The notes: generated by a model not told the origin, from the sequence alone. 64,000 bases of DNA from Cyclobacteriaceae bacterium (GCA_016786495.1 JAEUUJ010000077.1:79029-143028), one strand, 5' to 3'; shown: positions 27,034 through 39,781, numbered from the stretch's first letter. Translations and numbers: made by a program.

Positions 27034-27202
27034 CAGCATGAGGCCTGATTTTGGATGAAAGCTTCACTCGGCATTGTTGTATATGTTAGGTTCAGCAAAC
27101 GTGTCCCGGACCCAGTGAATTTCTATACAAAGGAACGTAAAACTTCTTGCGATGGATATATTGATTAACCTATAATTTTTTTGTAATCAGCAGCTATTAT
27201 CA

Positions 27203-28282
27203 ATGATGTTCAAAATAAACTTCACGCCAGGCCCCGCTCAACTTTACGTTACCACCGAAGACCATGCACGCAGGGCATTTAAAGAGTTAATTCCTTCTTT
27301 ATCGCATCGCAGCAAGCAGTTCGAGGAAATCTCGCGCTCCGCCACCGAAGGCTTGAGAACATTGCTTAATATCCCGAATGATTTTGTGATTGTGTTCACC
27401 GGATCGGCAACTGAAATCTGGGAACGTATCATTCAGAATTTGACAGTACATACCAGCCATCATTTGGTGAATGGAGCGTTCTCGCAAAAGTTTTATGATA
27501 CTGCGGTCCAGCTTAACCGGAAAGCGACTCTCACGAATGCTGACCTCGGAAAAGGATTTTCTGAGACAATATCAATCCCTTCAACCGAACTGATCGCGCT
27601 CACGCACAACGAAACCAGTACCGGGGTTTCGCTTCCGCTGAATGTGATCACCAGGATTCGTGAAAATAATCCAAACGCATTAATTGCCGTAGACGCAGTT
27701 TCATCGCTCCCCTATCCCGACTTTGATTTTAACCAATTTGATTCCGTTTTCTTCTCGGTGCAGAAAGGTTTTGGTCTGCCTGCAGGGCTGGGCGTCTGGA
27801 TCGTAAACGAGCGCTGCCTGGCAAAGGCAGAGCAACTTTTAGCACAAGGTTTTTCAATCGGTTCGTATCATACGCTTCCTTCGCTGGTTTCCATGGCGAA
27901 AAAGAATCAAACCCCTGAAACACCTAACGTACTCGGAATCTATCTGCTCGGCAAAGTAGTGGAAGACATGAACCGAAGGGGCATTCAAACGCTTCGGAAA
28001 GAAACAGAATACAAAGCCGCGCTTTTATACAACGCGCTGGATGCACATCCGTTACTCAAGGCATTTGTTGCTGAACCGGCCATCCGCTCGAAAACAGTTG
28101 TAGTAGCAGATTGCGGACCACACACCCAGGCGCTGACCAACCACCTGATGAAAAAAGGCATGCTGCCCGGTGACGGCTATGGTGCACATAAAAAGACACA
28201 GCTTCGCTTCGCAAACTTCCCCGCACATTCGAAAGAACAGTATGAGTTGCTGGTAGATTCGATAGCGGAATTCAACGGGTAG
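27203..28282 (+). CDS. serC: Class V aminotransferase, phosphoserine aminotransferase-like
   Basis: The 359-residue protein (a second ATG at 27206 is equally possible) is a fold-type I class V PLP enzyme: NFTPGPAQLYV start, SHRSKQFEEISR, VIVFTGSATEIWERII, ALTHNETSTGVSLPL, AVDAVSSLPYPDFDF and the PLP lysine in SVQKGFGLPAGLGVW. The end has YGAHKKTQLRFANFPAHS, equivalent to the SerC R-x-x-N-F block. Its place after the SerB-SerA fusion supports phosphohydroxypyruvate as substrate. The sequence departs from canonical SerC, and alanine-glyoxylate transaminase relatives are the alternative. Confidence 0.78.
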   Translation: MMFKINFTPGPAQLYVTTEDHARRAFKELIPSLSHRSKQFEEISRSATEGLRTLLNIPNDFVIVFTGSATEIWERIIQNLTVHTSHHLVNGAFSQKFYDTAVQLNRKATLTNADLGKGFSETISIPSTELIALTHNETSTGVSLPLNVITRIRENNPNALIAVDAVSSLPYPDFDFNQFDSVFFSVQKGFGLPAGLGVWIVNERCLAKAEQLLAQGFSIGSYHTLPSLVSMAKKNQTPETPNVLGIYLLGKVVEDMNRRGIQTLRKETEYKAALLYNALDAHPLLKAFVAEPAIRSKTVVVADCGPHTQALTNHLMKKGMLPGDGYGAHKKTQLRFANFPAHSKEQYELLVDSIAEFNG

Positions 28283-28321
28283 CAAACTCCGGGTTCCACA
28301 TCAGGTTTTGCGGTCCGGAAA

Positions 28322-28352
28322 ATTTTGAACCTTGAATCTTGAACAGGCCTTA
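28322..28352. repeat. Short heptanucleotide repeats (GGTTCAA family, minus sense)
   Basis: The spacer before the sigma factor reads TTGAACC, TTGAATC, TTGAACA, then GGCC and TTAAACC. Read on the other strand these are GGTTCAA-type heptamers, the same unit that forms the larger array at 48806-48861. Confidence 0.6.
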
Positions 28353-28400
28353 AACCTTTTCGGAAACAATTTGTCTAACTTTCGTTTCTAACCCGCGCGC

Positions 28401-28949
28401 TTGGACGACAAGGAGCTTTTAGCGAAGATTAAGAATCCGGATACCCGGAATTACGGCTTCAACATGCTCGTGCGTACGTACCAGCAACGGGTGTACTGGC
28501 ACGTGCGTAAAATGGTAATCGACCATGACGATGCCGATGACCTCACCCAGGAAGTATTCATCAAGATCCATCGGCACATCGACACCTTCCGGGAAGACTC
28601 CCAGCTTTTCACGTGGATCTACCGAATCGCGACCAACGAGTGCCTTACCTTCCTCGACAAGAAGAAAAGGCGGTTCTTTTTGCCGATTGGTGATGTGGAA
28701 GGTGAACTGAATTCGAAACTCGACTCGTCTTCTCATGTGACAGGCGATGAAATCCAGCGAAAGCTCCAAAAAGCACTCTTGAAACTTCCTGATAAACAGA
28801 GAGTTGTGTTCAATATGAAGTATTTTGAGGACCTTTCGTACGAGCAGATGTCGGAAGTTACGGGCACCAGCGTGGGTGCACTCAAAGCCAGCTACCACCA
28901 TGCCACGAAAAAAATTGAGGAATATTTGACCCAGGAAATTAAACTTTAG
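28401..28949 (+). CDS. ECF-family RNA polymerase sigma factor
   Basis: The 182-residue protein starts at a TTG (28401). It has sigma region 2 (FNMLVRTYQQRVYWHVRKM, DHDDADDLTQEVFIKIHRHI, FTWIYRIATNECLTFLDKKK) and region 4 (ALLKLPDKQRVVFNMKYFEDLSYEQMSEVTGTSVGALKASYHHA). It should direct RNA polymerase to envelope- or stress-related promoters. The next genes encode an anti-sigma-like membrane protein and a Spy-like periplasmic protein, a standard Bacteroidota arrangement in which the sigma factor is held inactive until a signal is sensed. Confidence 0.93.
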   Translation: MDDKELLAKIKNPDTRNYGFNMLVRTYQQRVYWHVRKMVIDHDDADDLTQEVFIKIHRHIDTFREDSQLFTWIYRIATNECLTFLDKKKRRFFLPIGDVEGELNSKLDSSSHVTGDEIQRKLQKALLKLPDKQRVVFNMKYFEDLSYEQMSEVTGTSVGALKASYHHATKKIEEYLTQEIKL

Positions 28950-28977
28950 CCGCCGCTGACCGTCAAAGCACACGAAA

Positions 28978-29379
28978 ATGAAAAAGTTAGAAGACATACC
29001 GAAAAACAATCCCTTCACCGTTCCGGACGGCTATTTCGATAAGCTGCCGGGTGTAATTCAGGCAAGGATTGATGCAGGCAAGGCAAAAACGCCCGTGCCC
29101 TACCTTCGGTATGCGTTCCAGTATGCCGTACCTGTGGTGGTGCTTGCGGTGGCAGCCGTGCTGTATTTTCGCCCTCAGCCACAGTCGGCCAGCTACGATG
29201 ATATTCTGGCTTCCGTAAGCACGGAGCAGCTTGCGGTTTACCTGACCGATAGCGACCTGACCACAGATGAAATTGTTGATGCCGGCACCCTGGATGAAGA
29301 AAGTGCTGAGGCAATTGAAGCTGAGGTATTTACCGACATTGATTTTGACGACATAACCGGACTTGATTTAGAATTGTAA
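28978..29379 (+). CDS. Probable anti-sigma factor, single-pass membrane protein
   Basis: The 133-residue protein has a conserved-looking cytoplasmic start (MKKLEDIPKNNPFTVPDGYFDKLP), one transmembrane helix (about 46-63, FQYAVPVVVLAVAAVLYF) and an acidic extracytoplasmic tail. The PxGYFxxLP motif is typical of small proteins following ECF sigma genes in Bacteroidota. The anti-sigma function is inferred from position and layout; no zinc-binding HxxxCxxC motif is present. The acidic tail is rich in Asp/Glu (DIDFDDITGLDLEL). Confidence 0.75.
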   Translation: MKKLEDIPKNNPFTVPDGYFDKLPGVIQARIDAGKAKTPVPYLRYAFQYAVPVVVLAVAAVLYFRPQPQSASYDDILASVSTEQLAVYLTDSDLTTDEIVDAGTLDEESAEAIEAEVFTDIDFDDITGLDLEL

Positions 29380-29390
29380 CGTTTACCATC

Positions 29391-29897
29391 ATGAAAAGCA
29401 TTATCACCTTCCTGCTGGGTATTGTGTTTTTGACATCGGCCATCGCCCAGGATGTTGAAGACCATGTAAAGGATCCGAAAGCACAGGAGAAAATCCGCGC
29501 GGCCCGGATCGCATACATCACCGAAAAGCTCGGACTCACCCCTGCCGAGGCAGAGAAATTCTGGCCGATCTATAACGAGTTCGATCAGAAACGGAAAGAA
29601 CTAAGGGTTCAGGCAAAAGACCTGCGCAGAACCCAGGACGCGAATAAGCCACAGGAAGAAATTGAAAAAAATGCCATCGCGCAGCAGCATCAGTTTCGGC
29701 AAAAAGAGCTTGATCTCGAAAAAGATTACTCAAACCGGCTGCTGAATGTTATCTCTGCCAAAAAGGTGATGGCACTGCCCAGAACTGAAAAAGATTTCAG
29801 AGATTTACTCCTCAGGAGAATGCAGCAACAGCAGGCTGTGAGGGAACAAAGGCAGCTGCAGCGCGATCGGAAAGATCAGCGCCCGAAAAACAACTGA
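29391..29897 (+). CDS. Spy/CpxP-like periplasmic protein ('sensor of ECF sigma factor')
   Basis: The 168-residue precursor has a signal peptide (MKSIITFLLGIVFLTSAIAQ) and a charged all-helical mature part. It contains the LTPAEAEKFWPIYNEFDQKRKEL segment that resembles the LTxxQ motif of Spy/CpxP chaperones. The C-terminus is Gln/Arg-rich. Such proteins follow ECF sigma/anti-sigma pairs and may sense envelope damage. It starts 11 bp after the anti-sigma gene. Confidence 0.8.
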   Translation: MKSIITFLLGIVFLTSAIAQDVEDHVKDPKAQEKIRAARIAYITEKLGLTPAEAEKFWPIYNEFDQKRKELRVQAKDLRRTQDANKPQEEIEKNAIAQQHQFRQKELDLEKDYSNRLLNVISAKKVMALPRTEKDFRDLLLRRMQQQQAVREQRQLQRDRKDQRPKNN

Positions 29898-29913
29898 CGT
29901 GACATGACGTTAC

Positions 29914-30828
29914 ATGCCGGTATTTAAACGATGGCTTTTCATCGGTATACTTTTGGCGTCCTCGTGCCCGCTTAAGGCGCAGGACGCTGATTCATTATTG
30001 GCTGTTCGTACCGATACGCTCCTCACGTTTGCCGACTCACTCAGCATTTTCAACCTCATCGATAGCCTTCTTTTGCTGGATGAACTTGACGATCATTCGC
30101 AACTCGCGGTGCGGCTTGCGTACAACAGCAACGTATTGTCGGCCGGCCGAACGCTTGGCATTGAACAATTCGGGTTGATGCCTTCGGTTTCATTTTACCA
30201 CAAGTCGGGTTTCTTTGCTGACGTTACCGGATTCTGGAGTAAGGATTTTGAGCCGAAGTATTACCTCACCGTTCTCTCAGGCGGATACATGCACACTTTT
30301 TCGAAATACTTTTCCGTTACCGGAAATTACGACCGGTACTTTTACAACTCCGACATTCTCGATCAGGCCATTGACTTCAAAAATACACTGGGCATTACTT
30401 CGTACTTCGATTACAAACTTCTCACCGCACGACTTGATTATTCATTCTACTTCGGTAATCAGACAGCCCACCGTTTCATGCCATCCGTGGGACTTAATTT
30501 AAGCAAACGCAACTTCCTGAAACTGGAGCGCGTGCGTTTTCTCCCGTCAGCCTACATGTTGTTCGGTAACTCCATTTCCACGCAGATTGAGACCAATACG
30601 TTAACCGGAGAAATATTCATTTCCGAAACCAATGTATTCGGCATTATGAACTACGCACTTTCATTTCCCGTTTACATAAGTCACAAAAACTGGAGCCTGT
30701 ACCTCGGCTACACGTATAACATTCCCGAGAAGCTGAAAAACGAAATCTATGTGCCGCCAAAAGCCGGATACATCTCGGCAGGACTCACATATTACATCGA
30801 TTTACGCCCAAATAAATTGTCTTTGTAA
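29914..30828 (+). CDS. Probable outer-membrane beta-barrel protein
   Basis: The 304-residue precursor has a signal peptide (about 1-23, LFIGILLASSCPLKAQ). The mature part is a run of alternating amphipathic strands rich in Tyr/Phe (FFADVTGFWSKDFEPKYYLT, YSFYFGNQTAHRFMPSVGLN, NWSLYLGYTYNI) ending with TYYIDLRPNKLSL. That pattern points to an outer-membrane barrel of about 12 strands; I cannot name the family. It is the fourth gene in the ECF module (17-bp gap), so it may be a target or a signal receptor. Confidence 0.7.
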   Translation: MPVFKRWLFIGILLASSCPLKAQDADSLLAVRTDTLLTFADSLSIFNLIDSLLLLDELDDHSQLAVRLAYNSNVLSAGRTLGIEQFGLMPSVSFYHKSGFFADVTGFWSKDFEPKYYLTVLSGGYMHTFSKYFSVTGNYDRYFYNSDILDQAIDFKNTLGITSYFDYKLLTARLDYSFYFGNQTAHRFMPSVGLNLSKRNFLKLERVRFLPSAYMLFGNSISTQIETNTLTGEIFISETNVFGIMNYALSFPVYISHKNWSLYLGYTYNIPEKLKNEIYVPPKAGYISAGLTYYIDLRPNKLSL

Positions 30829-30852
30829 ATCGACCCGCTTTGGATATTTTAC
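30822..30852 (+). promoter_or_regulatory. Candidate promoter for the M1 peptidase gene
   Basis: TTTG at 30822-30825 is followed after exactly 19 bp by TATTTTAC (30845-30852). The spacing is ideal for the Bacteroidota -33/-7 pair, but the -7 box departs from TAnnTTTG in its last two bases. The -33 box overlaps the stop codon of the preceding gene. Confidence 0.4.
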
Positions 30853-30875
30853 CTCCCAATTAAATTAATAACAGC

Positions 30876-32740
30876 ATGGTACGATCAAGCCTGACCTTAT
30901 TACTCATTGTCGCCTTATTTCAGATTACAAACGCCCAGGACTATCGCTGGCAACAACGGGTAGAATATGCCATTGAGGCAAAGCTTGACGTTACCACACA
31001 TAAAGTTACCGGAACGGAAAAGCTGGTTTACTTCAACAACTCGAAAGACACACTCACCAAAGTTTATTATCATTTACACTGGAATGCCTTCCAGCCGGGA
31101 AGCATGATGGACGTTCGTTCGCGAAACCTGCCCGACCCCGATGGCCGTGTGCGCGACAGAATCTCCAAACTCACAGAAAGTGAAATCGGCTATCAAAAAG
31201 TTATCAGCCTGAAACAAGACGGAAAAGATGTTGCCATGCATGTGGACGGAACCATCCTCGAAGTAACCCTGAAAAAGCCTTTGTTACCAAACACCAAAAC
31301 TGTGTTCGACATGAAATTCGAATCGCAGGTACCGGTCCAAATCAGAAGATCAGGCAGAAACAACCGTGAAGGTATCGCATACACCATGACGCAATGGTAC
31401 CCGAAGCTGGCGGAATATGATTTCCAGGGCTGGCATATCAACCAATACGTAGCGCGCGAGTTTCACGGTGTGTGGGGCGACTTCGATGTGAAGCTTACGC
31501 TTGATCCTAAGTTTGTGGTGGCCGGAACCGGAACACTTCAGAATGCAGAGAAGATTGGCTATGGGTACGAGAAACCCGGAACAAAAGTTGAACGCCCCGC
31601 GGGAGATCTCACCTGGCACTTTAAGGCAAAAGACGTAATCGACTTTGCCTGGGCGGCCGATCCGGATTACAAGCACGACATTGTACAGGTTCCTGATGGC
31701 CCGGCCATCCACCTGTTTTATCAGCCGGGAGAAAAAACCAACGAAGGATGGTCAAAACTCTCCGAACAGTCGGTGAAACACTTCCAGTTCATGAACAAGT
31801 TCTACGGCAAGTATCCGTACAACACCTACTCGATCATTCAGGGTGGCGATGGCGGAATGGAATACCCGATGTGTACAATGATTATTGGTGAACGTCCGGG
31901 TCTCGCGGGCCTGATGGCACACGAAGTATCACACAGCTGGTTTCAGGCTGTACTTGCGTCCAATGAATCGATGTATGCCTGGTTCGATGAAGGCTTTACT
32001 GATTATTCAAGCGCGGAATCGGAAGCCAATATGACCGGCAAGCCGATTGCCGAAGCACACCGCGGAAGTTATGAAGGTTACTTCAGTCTCGTACGAAGCG
32101 GACTGCAGGAGCCGATGAGTACACTGTCGGATCATTTCAGCACTAACCGTGCATACGGTACGTCTGCGTATTCGATGGGTGCCGTGTATTTGCATCAAAT
32201 CCGGTACATCATTGGCGAAGATAACTTCTACAAGGGCATGCAACGTTACTTCAACACCTGGAAGATGCGCCACCCGGAACCCAACGATTTCCTGCGCGTC
32301 ATGGAGAAAACATCAGGCCTCCAGTTGAAATGGTTTGCGAACTACTGGTTATACCAGACAAAACGAATCGACTACGGAGTAAAATCAGCAGTGGAGGAGG
32401 CGGGTGCTACGAATGTTACGCTCGAGCGCATTGGTCAGTTGCCGATGCCAATCGATCTGGTAGTAACATACAAAGACGGAAAGAAAGAACTGTTCTACAT
32501 TCCGCTGAATGAGACATTCGGAAGCAAACCGGTTGAAGATAAAACGATGGCCCGCACCGATTTGAATGAGTGGTACTGGACAAGTCCGACCTATACGTTC
32601 AAAATCAGTAAACCATTGTCGGAGATTGCCTTGATCGAGATCGATCCACAAATGCGCATGGCCGACATCGTGAAAGACAATAACAAATTTGATCCTGCTG
32701 CTCAAAATTTAAAGCCTGCTGACCCCGCTCAGCCTAAAAA

Positions 32741-32744
<4 letters not shown>
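30876..32744 (+). CDS. Secreted M1-family metallopeptidase
   Basis: The 622-residue precursor has a signal peptide (MVRSSLTLLLIVALFQITNAQ), an N-terminal beta domain, and a gluzincin centre with HEVSHSWF and the third ligand in WFDEGFTDYSSAESEAN. The exopeptidase motif, normally GxMEN, reads GGMEYP. A catalytic tyrosine is probably in RAYGTSAYSMGAVY. It should cleave N-terminal residues of peptides in the periplasm. The GGMEYP variant recurs in Bacteroidota M1 relatives and may alter specificity. The gene stands alone between the ECF module and ligA. Confidence 0.9.
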
Positions 32745-34796
<2,052 letters not shown>

Positions 34797-34798
34797 CC

Positions 34799-35305
34799 AT
34801 GAAGCTTAACTTTTTAAAAACACGCACCAGCAATCAGCTGAAAAAGAACAAGGCTGTTCGCAAAAGCACCGACTACAAAAAAGCGGAGACCGTGGGCATT
34901 TTGTTCAGCGTGGAAGATCGTAAGAAGCATGACGACATCAAGGAGTTCATCCACAAGCTTCAGCAGGATGGCAAAAAAGTGCAGGTACTCGAGTTTCTTC
35001 CCGAGAAAAAAGAGAACTACGAATTCATGTTCGACTTCTTCACATTGAAAGATGTTTCGTTTTGGGGCAAGATTGAGTCAGCCAAAACCCTGAAGTTTTC
35101 CGAGACCGCATTCGACTATCTTTTTTGTTTGGACACCAAGCTGAACCCAATGATTTCGTATGTACTGGCACGCAGCAAGTCGAAATGCCGGGTAGGCAAA
35201 TATTTCGAGAATGCAGAGCAATTATTCGAGTTTATGATCGACAGCCACGGGGGCACCAAAGGACTGATCGATGGCATGTACAAATACACACAACAACTGA
35301 ATTAA
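34799..35305 (+). CDS. Conserved Bacteroidota protein of unknown function (possibly DUF6913)
   Basis: This soluble 168-residue protein has a basic N-terminus (NFLKTRTSNQLKKNKAVRKS) and a compact alpha/beta body: VGILFSVEDRKKHDDIKEFI, VQVLEFLPEKKENYEFMFDFF, FDYLFCLDTKLNPMISYVLA, CRVGKYFENAEQLFEFMID and GGTKGLIDGMYKYTQQL. The gene sits 2 bp after ligA and 3 bp before dapA, a neighbourhood I recall as conserved in this phylum. The function is unknown. The layout hints at a small nucleotide- or sugar-binding fold, but this is only a guess. Confidence 0.8.
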   Translation: MKLNFLKTRTSNQLKKNKAVRKSTDYKKAETVGILFSVEDRKKHDDIKEFIHKLQQDGKKVQVLEFLPEKKENYEFMFDFFTLKDVSFWGKIESAKTLKFSETAFDYLFCLDTKLNPMISYVLARSKSKCRVGKYFENAEQLFEFMIDSHGGTKGLIDGMYKYTQQLN

Positions 35306-35308
35306 ATC

Positions 35309-36172
35309 ATGAAAAAATTCTTCGGCACAGGCGTAGCACTAATCACACCGTTTACATCCACAGGCAGTGTAGATTACAAATCGCTGAAGAAGGTACTGCA
35401 GCATACGGCGAAAGGCGTTGATTATTATGTGGTGATGGGCACCACGGGTGAATCAGCCACATTGAGCCGTGAAGAAAAGAAGGCGGTGCTTCAGTTTGTG
35501 ATCGACAACAACCCAAAAAAGTTACCGGTTGTGTATGGCATTGGCGGAAACAATACCCAGGAAGTTGTGGAAACGATCAAATCCACAAACTTTGAAGGCG
35601 TGGATGCGCTGTTGTCGGTTAGCCCCTACTACAACAAGCCATCGCAGGAAGGGATTTATCAGCATTTTAAAGCGATAGCAGATGCGAGTCCGGTGCCGGT
35701 AATTTTATACAACGTTCCGGGAAGAACCGCTTCAAACATCACAGCCGAAACAACTTTGCGGCTTGCGGCTCATAAAAACATTTTTGCCATCAAAGAGGCT
35801 TCCGGCAACATCGAACAGTGCATGAAGATCGCGAAAGCGATGCCGAAGGACTTTTTACTGATTTCCGGTGATGATTTGTTAACCGTTCCGCTCTACAGTA
35901 TTGGCGCGAAGGGTGTAATTTCTGTACTGGCGAACGCGTATCCGGTTGTCTTTCAGAAGATGAAAGAGTTCTCATTTGCAGGTGATTTCGCGAAGGCATC
36001 AAAAGAACAGTTTAAAATTTTGGAGATCAACGGCCCGATGTACGAGGAGGGAAATCCCGTGGGCGTAAAACAACTCATGTCCGACATGGGTTTATGTGGA
36101 AATCACGTGCGTTTGCCATTGATTGAGGCTTCAGAGGGGTTGAAGAAGAAGATTAGGGTTGCAGCAGATTAA
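35309..36172 (+). CDS. dapA: 4-hydroxy-tetrahydrodipicolinate synthase
   Basis: The 287-residue protein is full length. It shows GTGVALITPFT, VVMGTTGESATLSREEK, VSPYYNKPSQEGIYQHF with the catalytic tyrosine, YNVPGRTASNI, and Schiff-base lysine in FAIKEASGNIEQ, then LISGDDLLTVP. It condenses pyruvate with aspartate semialdehyde, the entry step to DAP and lysine. It is the last gene of the ligA-unknown-dapA group. Confidence 0.96.
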   Translation: MKKFFGTGVALITPFTSTGSVDYKSLKKVLQHTAKGVDYYVVMGTTGESATLSREEKKAVLQFVIDNNPKKLPVVYGIGGNNTQEVVETIKSTNFEGVDALLSVSPYYNKPSQEGIYQHFKAIADASPVPVILYNVPGRTASNITAETTLRLAAHKNIFAIKEASGNIEQCMKIAKAMPKDFLLISGDDLLTVPLYSIGAKGVISVLANAYPVVFQKMKEFSFAGDFAKASKEQFKILEINGPMYEEGNPVGVKQLMSDMGLCGNHVRLPLIEASEGLKKKIRVAAD

Positions 36173-36258
36173 TAAACTTTGTGCAGTTATTAACCTCAGA
36201 AGAATATCGAAGCCAACGTCCAGATTGGTTTATGAACGGGTAGACTTCATCAGTCCGC

Positions 36259-36975
36259 CTAAGCCGCCTTCGAAATATGCTTCACGAACAAGCGCTTGGC
36301 CACCGGCATCAGCGTTTCGGTAAACGGAAATTTCATCTTCGATAAAATCAAGTAGGTAGCTGGGTTCGGCATTTCACGGTAACGTCTTACCAGTTCCAGT
36401 TTGATGTTCTCGTAGGTATTGGTAAACGTGGTGGGGAAGCGCTCAATGAACTCGGTATTCAAACTGCGAAGTTGTTCATGACTTTGCTCGAAAATACTCA
36501 TCTGGTACCGGTACACGTTTGTTTCGGTTTCCGGTGGTTGCGTTACAAACATATACCCTTCGCGTGCATACAAGGGCGTTACACCCACCGGGGCAATTTC
36601 GCATTGCGCTTCCACGAGCTCATAAATTTCAGAGCCTTCTTGCAGTGAACCTTTGATCTGCGGTATGGCAAACTCAACAATGCTTTCAATTTCACGCATC
36701 ACTTTGTCGTCTTCCACAATCTTCTTGTACGAAAGCTCAAGCTTATTGAGTTCTTCCAGTGAAATTTCTTTCGGGAACGAATCCCGTATCAGGGTTTGAT
36801 TGGCTTTTACCGCCAGCAAATTCCGGTAGTGCGATACCAGGTCGCCCAGAAACGGGTACAACTCCACCCTGCCAAACGAAGTCCTGACCGTTTTCAGATA
36901 GGCCAGCAGCACGTACTTCTTGTATTCAAAATCAATCAGGCCCTGGGTGAGCCAATCTTTCTGCAATTGATCCAT
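36259..36975 (-). CDS. Conserved hypothetical soluble protein
   Basis: The 238-residue protein has no signal peptide or membrane segment. It is rich in helices (LIDFEYKKYVLLAYLKTV, YPFLGDLVSHYRNLLAV, LEELNKLELSYKKIVEDDKV), with a central stretch GSEIYELVEAQCEIAPVGVTPLYAREGYMFVTQPP and a C-terminal basic part. I do not recognise a family. Possible homologues in other Bacteroidota would be expected from its normal codon use. It is convergent with dapA and divergent from groES. Confidence 0.75.
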   Translation of the reverse strand: MDQLQKDWLTQGLIDFEYKKYVLLAYLKTVRTSFGRVELYPFLGDLVSHYRNLLAVKANQTLIRDSFPKEISLEELNKLELSYKKIVEDDKVMREIESIVEFAIPQIKGSLQEGSEIYELVEAQCEIAPVGVTPLYAREGYMFVTQPPETETNVYRYQMSIFEQSHEQLRSLNTEFIERFPTTFTNTYENIKLELVRRYREMPNPATYLILSKMKFPFTETLMPVAKRLFVKHISKAA

Positions 36976-37198
36976 ACGCCCCGTTTACAGTTTTACTAAG
37001 ATAGTAACGTTGCCACTGGCTGTCAAGATACCCGGGTCGTGCTAATCTTGATCGGGATAAAGGGGCTTCCGAACCAGCCCTGCGGGTTTCTGCCAAGTTG
37101 ACCTTTCAGCCGTTTTCAGCCCTGACAGATTCCCAACAAATAGCCGGAAAAGCTGCCATTTTCTGCCAAAAATGTCCGTAATTCGCCCTCCCTCGTGC

Positions 37199-37217
37199 TT
37201 GGCACAAAAAGTGTCAA
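37199..37217 (+). promoter_or_regulatory. Near-palindrome / -24/-12-like site before groES
   Basis: TTGGCAC (37199-37205), five A, then GTGTCAA (37211-37217) form an inverted repeat with one mismatch. The same bases resemble a sigma-54 site: TGGCAC is the perfect -24 half, while the -12 half reads GTGT in place of TTGC. A start near 37226 would leave a 38-base leader to groES at 37264. No CIRCE (TTAGCACTC) element is present. Confidence 0.4.
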
Positions 37218-37263
37218 AGGAGGATGAAAACCAAATTTTTAAACTCATAAACATCCATTTTAT

Positions 37264-37542
37264 ATGGCAAAAATCAATTTCAAACCAAACGAAGACAGAG
37301 TGTTGGTGCAGCCTGCACCCGCGGAAGAAAAAACCTCTTCCGGTATTATTATCCCTGACACCGCGAAAGAGAAGCCTCAGAAGGGAAAAGTAATCGCTGT
37401 TGGCGATGGACTTGAAGACAAGCCGGTAACCGTAAAAGTTGGCGACAACGTGCTTTACGGAAAGTACTCCGGTACGGAAATCACGATCGATGGCAAAGAC
37501 TATCTGATCATGCGTAACTCCGACATTTTTGGAACTATCTAA
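37264..37542 (+). CDS. groES: Co-chaperonin GroES
   Basis: The 92-residue protein shows [38 protein letters not shown], the mobile loop, and [30 protein letters not shown]. It caps GroEL during folding. groEL follows 24 bp downstream. The leader carries the near-palindrome described at 37199. Confidence 0.98.
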   Translation: MAKINFKPNEDRVLVQPAPAEEKTSSGIIIPDTAKEKPQKGKVIAVGDGLEDKPVTVKVGDNVLYGKYSGTEITIDGKDYLIMRNSDIFGTI

Positions 37543-37554
37543 TCACGATTTTAA

Positions 37555-39195
<1,641 letters not shown>

Positions 39196-39223
39196 TTCCG
39201 AGTACTAATGGAATAAAGTTGGG

Positions 39224-39257
39224 AATCCTGGCGGCGACGTCAGGATTTCTTTTTTTT
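39224..39257 (+). terminator. Terminator of groESL
   Basis: AATCCTG (39224-39230) pairs with CAGGATT (39241-39247) around a 10-nt GC-rich loop and is followed by a T-rich run to 39257. Confidence 0.88.
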
Positions 39258-39354
39258 GATCCCGGCTCACAGAATCAGGAATCTTCTCCAAATTTTTTTG
39301 CATTGTTTCTAAAATCAGGGGTTTTCTATACTTTAGTGTGACTAACGCAACCCT

Positions 39355-39738
39355 ATGGTTATTCATACTTCTTTCGCTGATTTTGTTTTATTTCTGTACG
39401 TCCATATGGCGCATGCCGATGGCGATCTGCACGTGACAGAAGTGAAGGTGATCAAGGAGAAAATGGCCAAGTTGTATCCAGGTGAAGATGTTGACAAGAA
39501 GTTTACCGCAGCGCTGGATCAGTATAATGCGTTCGATAAAAAGAATTTGAACAAACTGTTCCACGCAAGCTTCGCCCATTTCGACACGATTAAGTTTGCG
39601 CAGAAGTATCGCGTGTATGGCGACATGTACGACATCATTTATGCCGATGGCAAAGTGCTTGAATCAGAAACCAAAGCGCTGGAAGAGCTGAAAGACATTA
39701 TCGATATCAACGCTGAAATCCGGCATTCGAAGCTTTAA
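39355..39738 (+). CDS. TerB-like (tellurite-resistance fold) small protein
   Basis: The 127-residue all-helical protein fits the TerB/DjlA-N fold: LFLYVHMAHADGDLHVTEVKVIKEKM, then a second half YDIIYADGKVLESETKALEELKDIIDI. Both halves contain the ADG(D/K) acidic turn that binds metal in TerB proteins. Function in this small stand-alone form is unknown; tellurite resistance should not be assumed. It has its own terminator. Confidence 0.8.
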   Translation: MVIHTSFADFVLFLYVHMAHADGDLHVTEVKVIKEKMAKLYPGEDVDKKFTAALDQYNAFDKKNLNKLFHASFAHFDTIKFAQKYRVYGDMYDIIYADGKVLESETKALEELKDIIDINAEIRHSKL

Positions 39739-39756
39739 TCAGTTTAACAAGAATTC

Positions 39757-39781
39757 AAAAAACTGCTTCGGCAGTTTTTTT
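39757..39781. terminator. Bidirectional UUCG-loop terminator
   Basis: AAAAAACTGC (39757-39766) and GCAGTTTTTT (39771-39780) form a perfect 10-bp stem closed by TTCG. It is T-rich on both strands and lies between convergent genes, so it can stop transcription both ways. Confidence 0.95.

Noticed and set aside
37018-37263. CIRCE element upstream of groES
   Set aside because: No TTAGCACTC-N9-GAGTGCTAA or near match is present; only the different TTGGCAC palindrome is seen.
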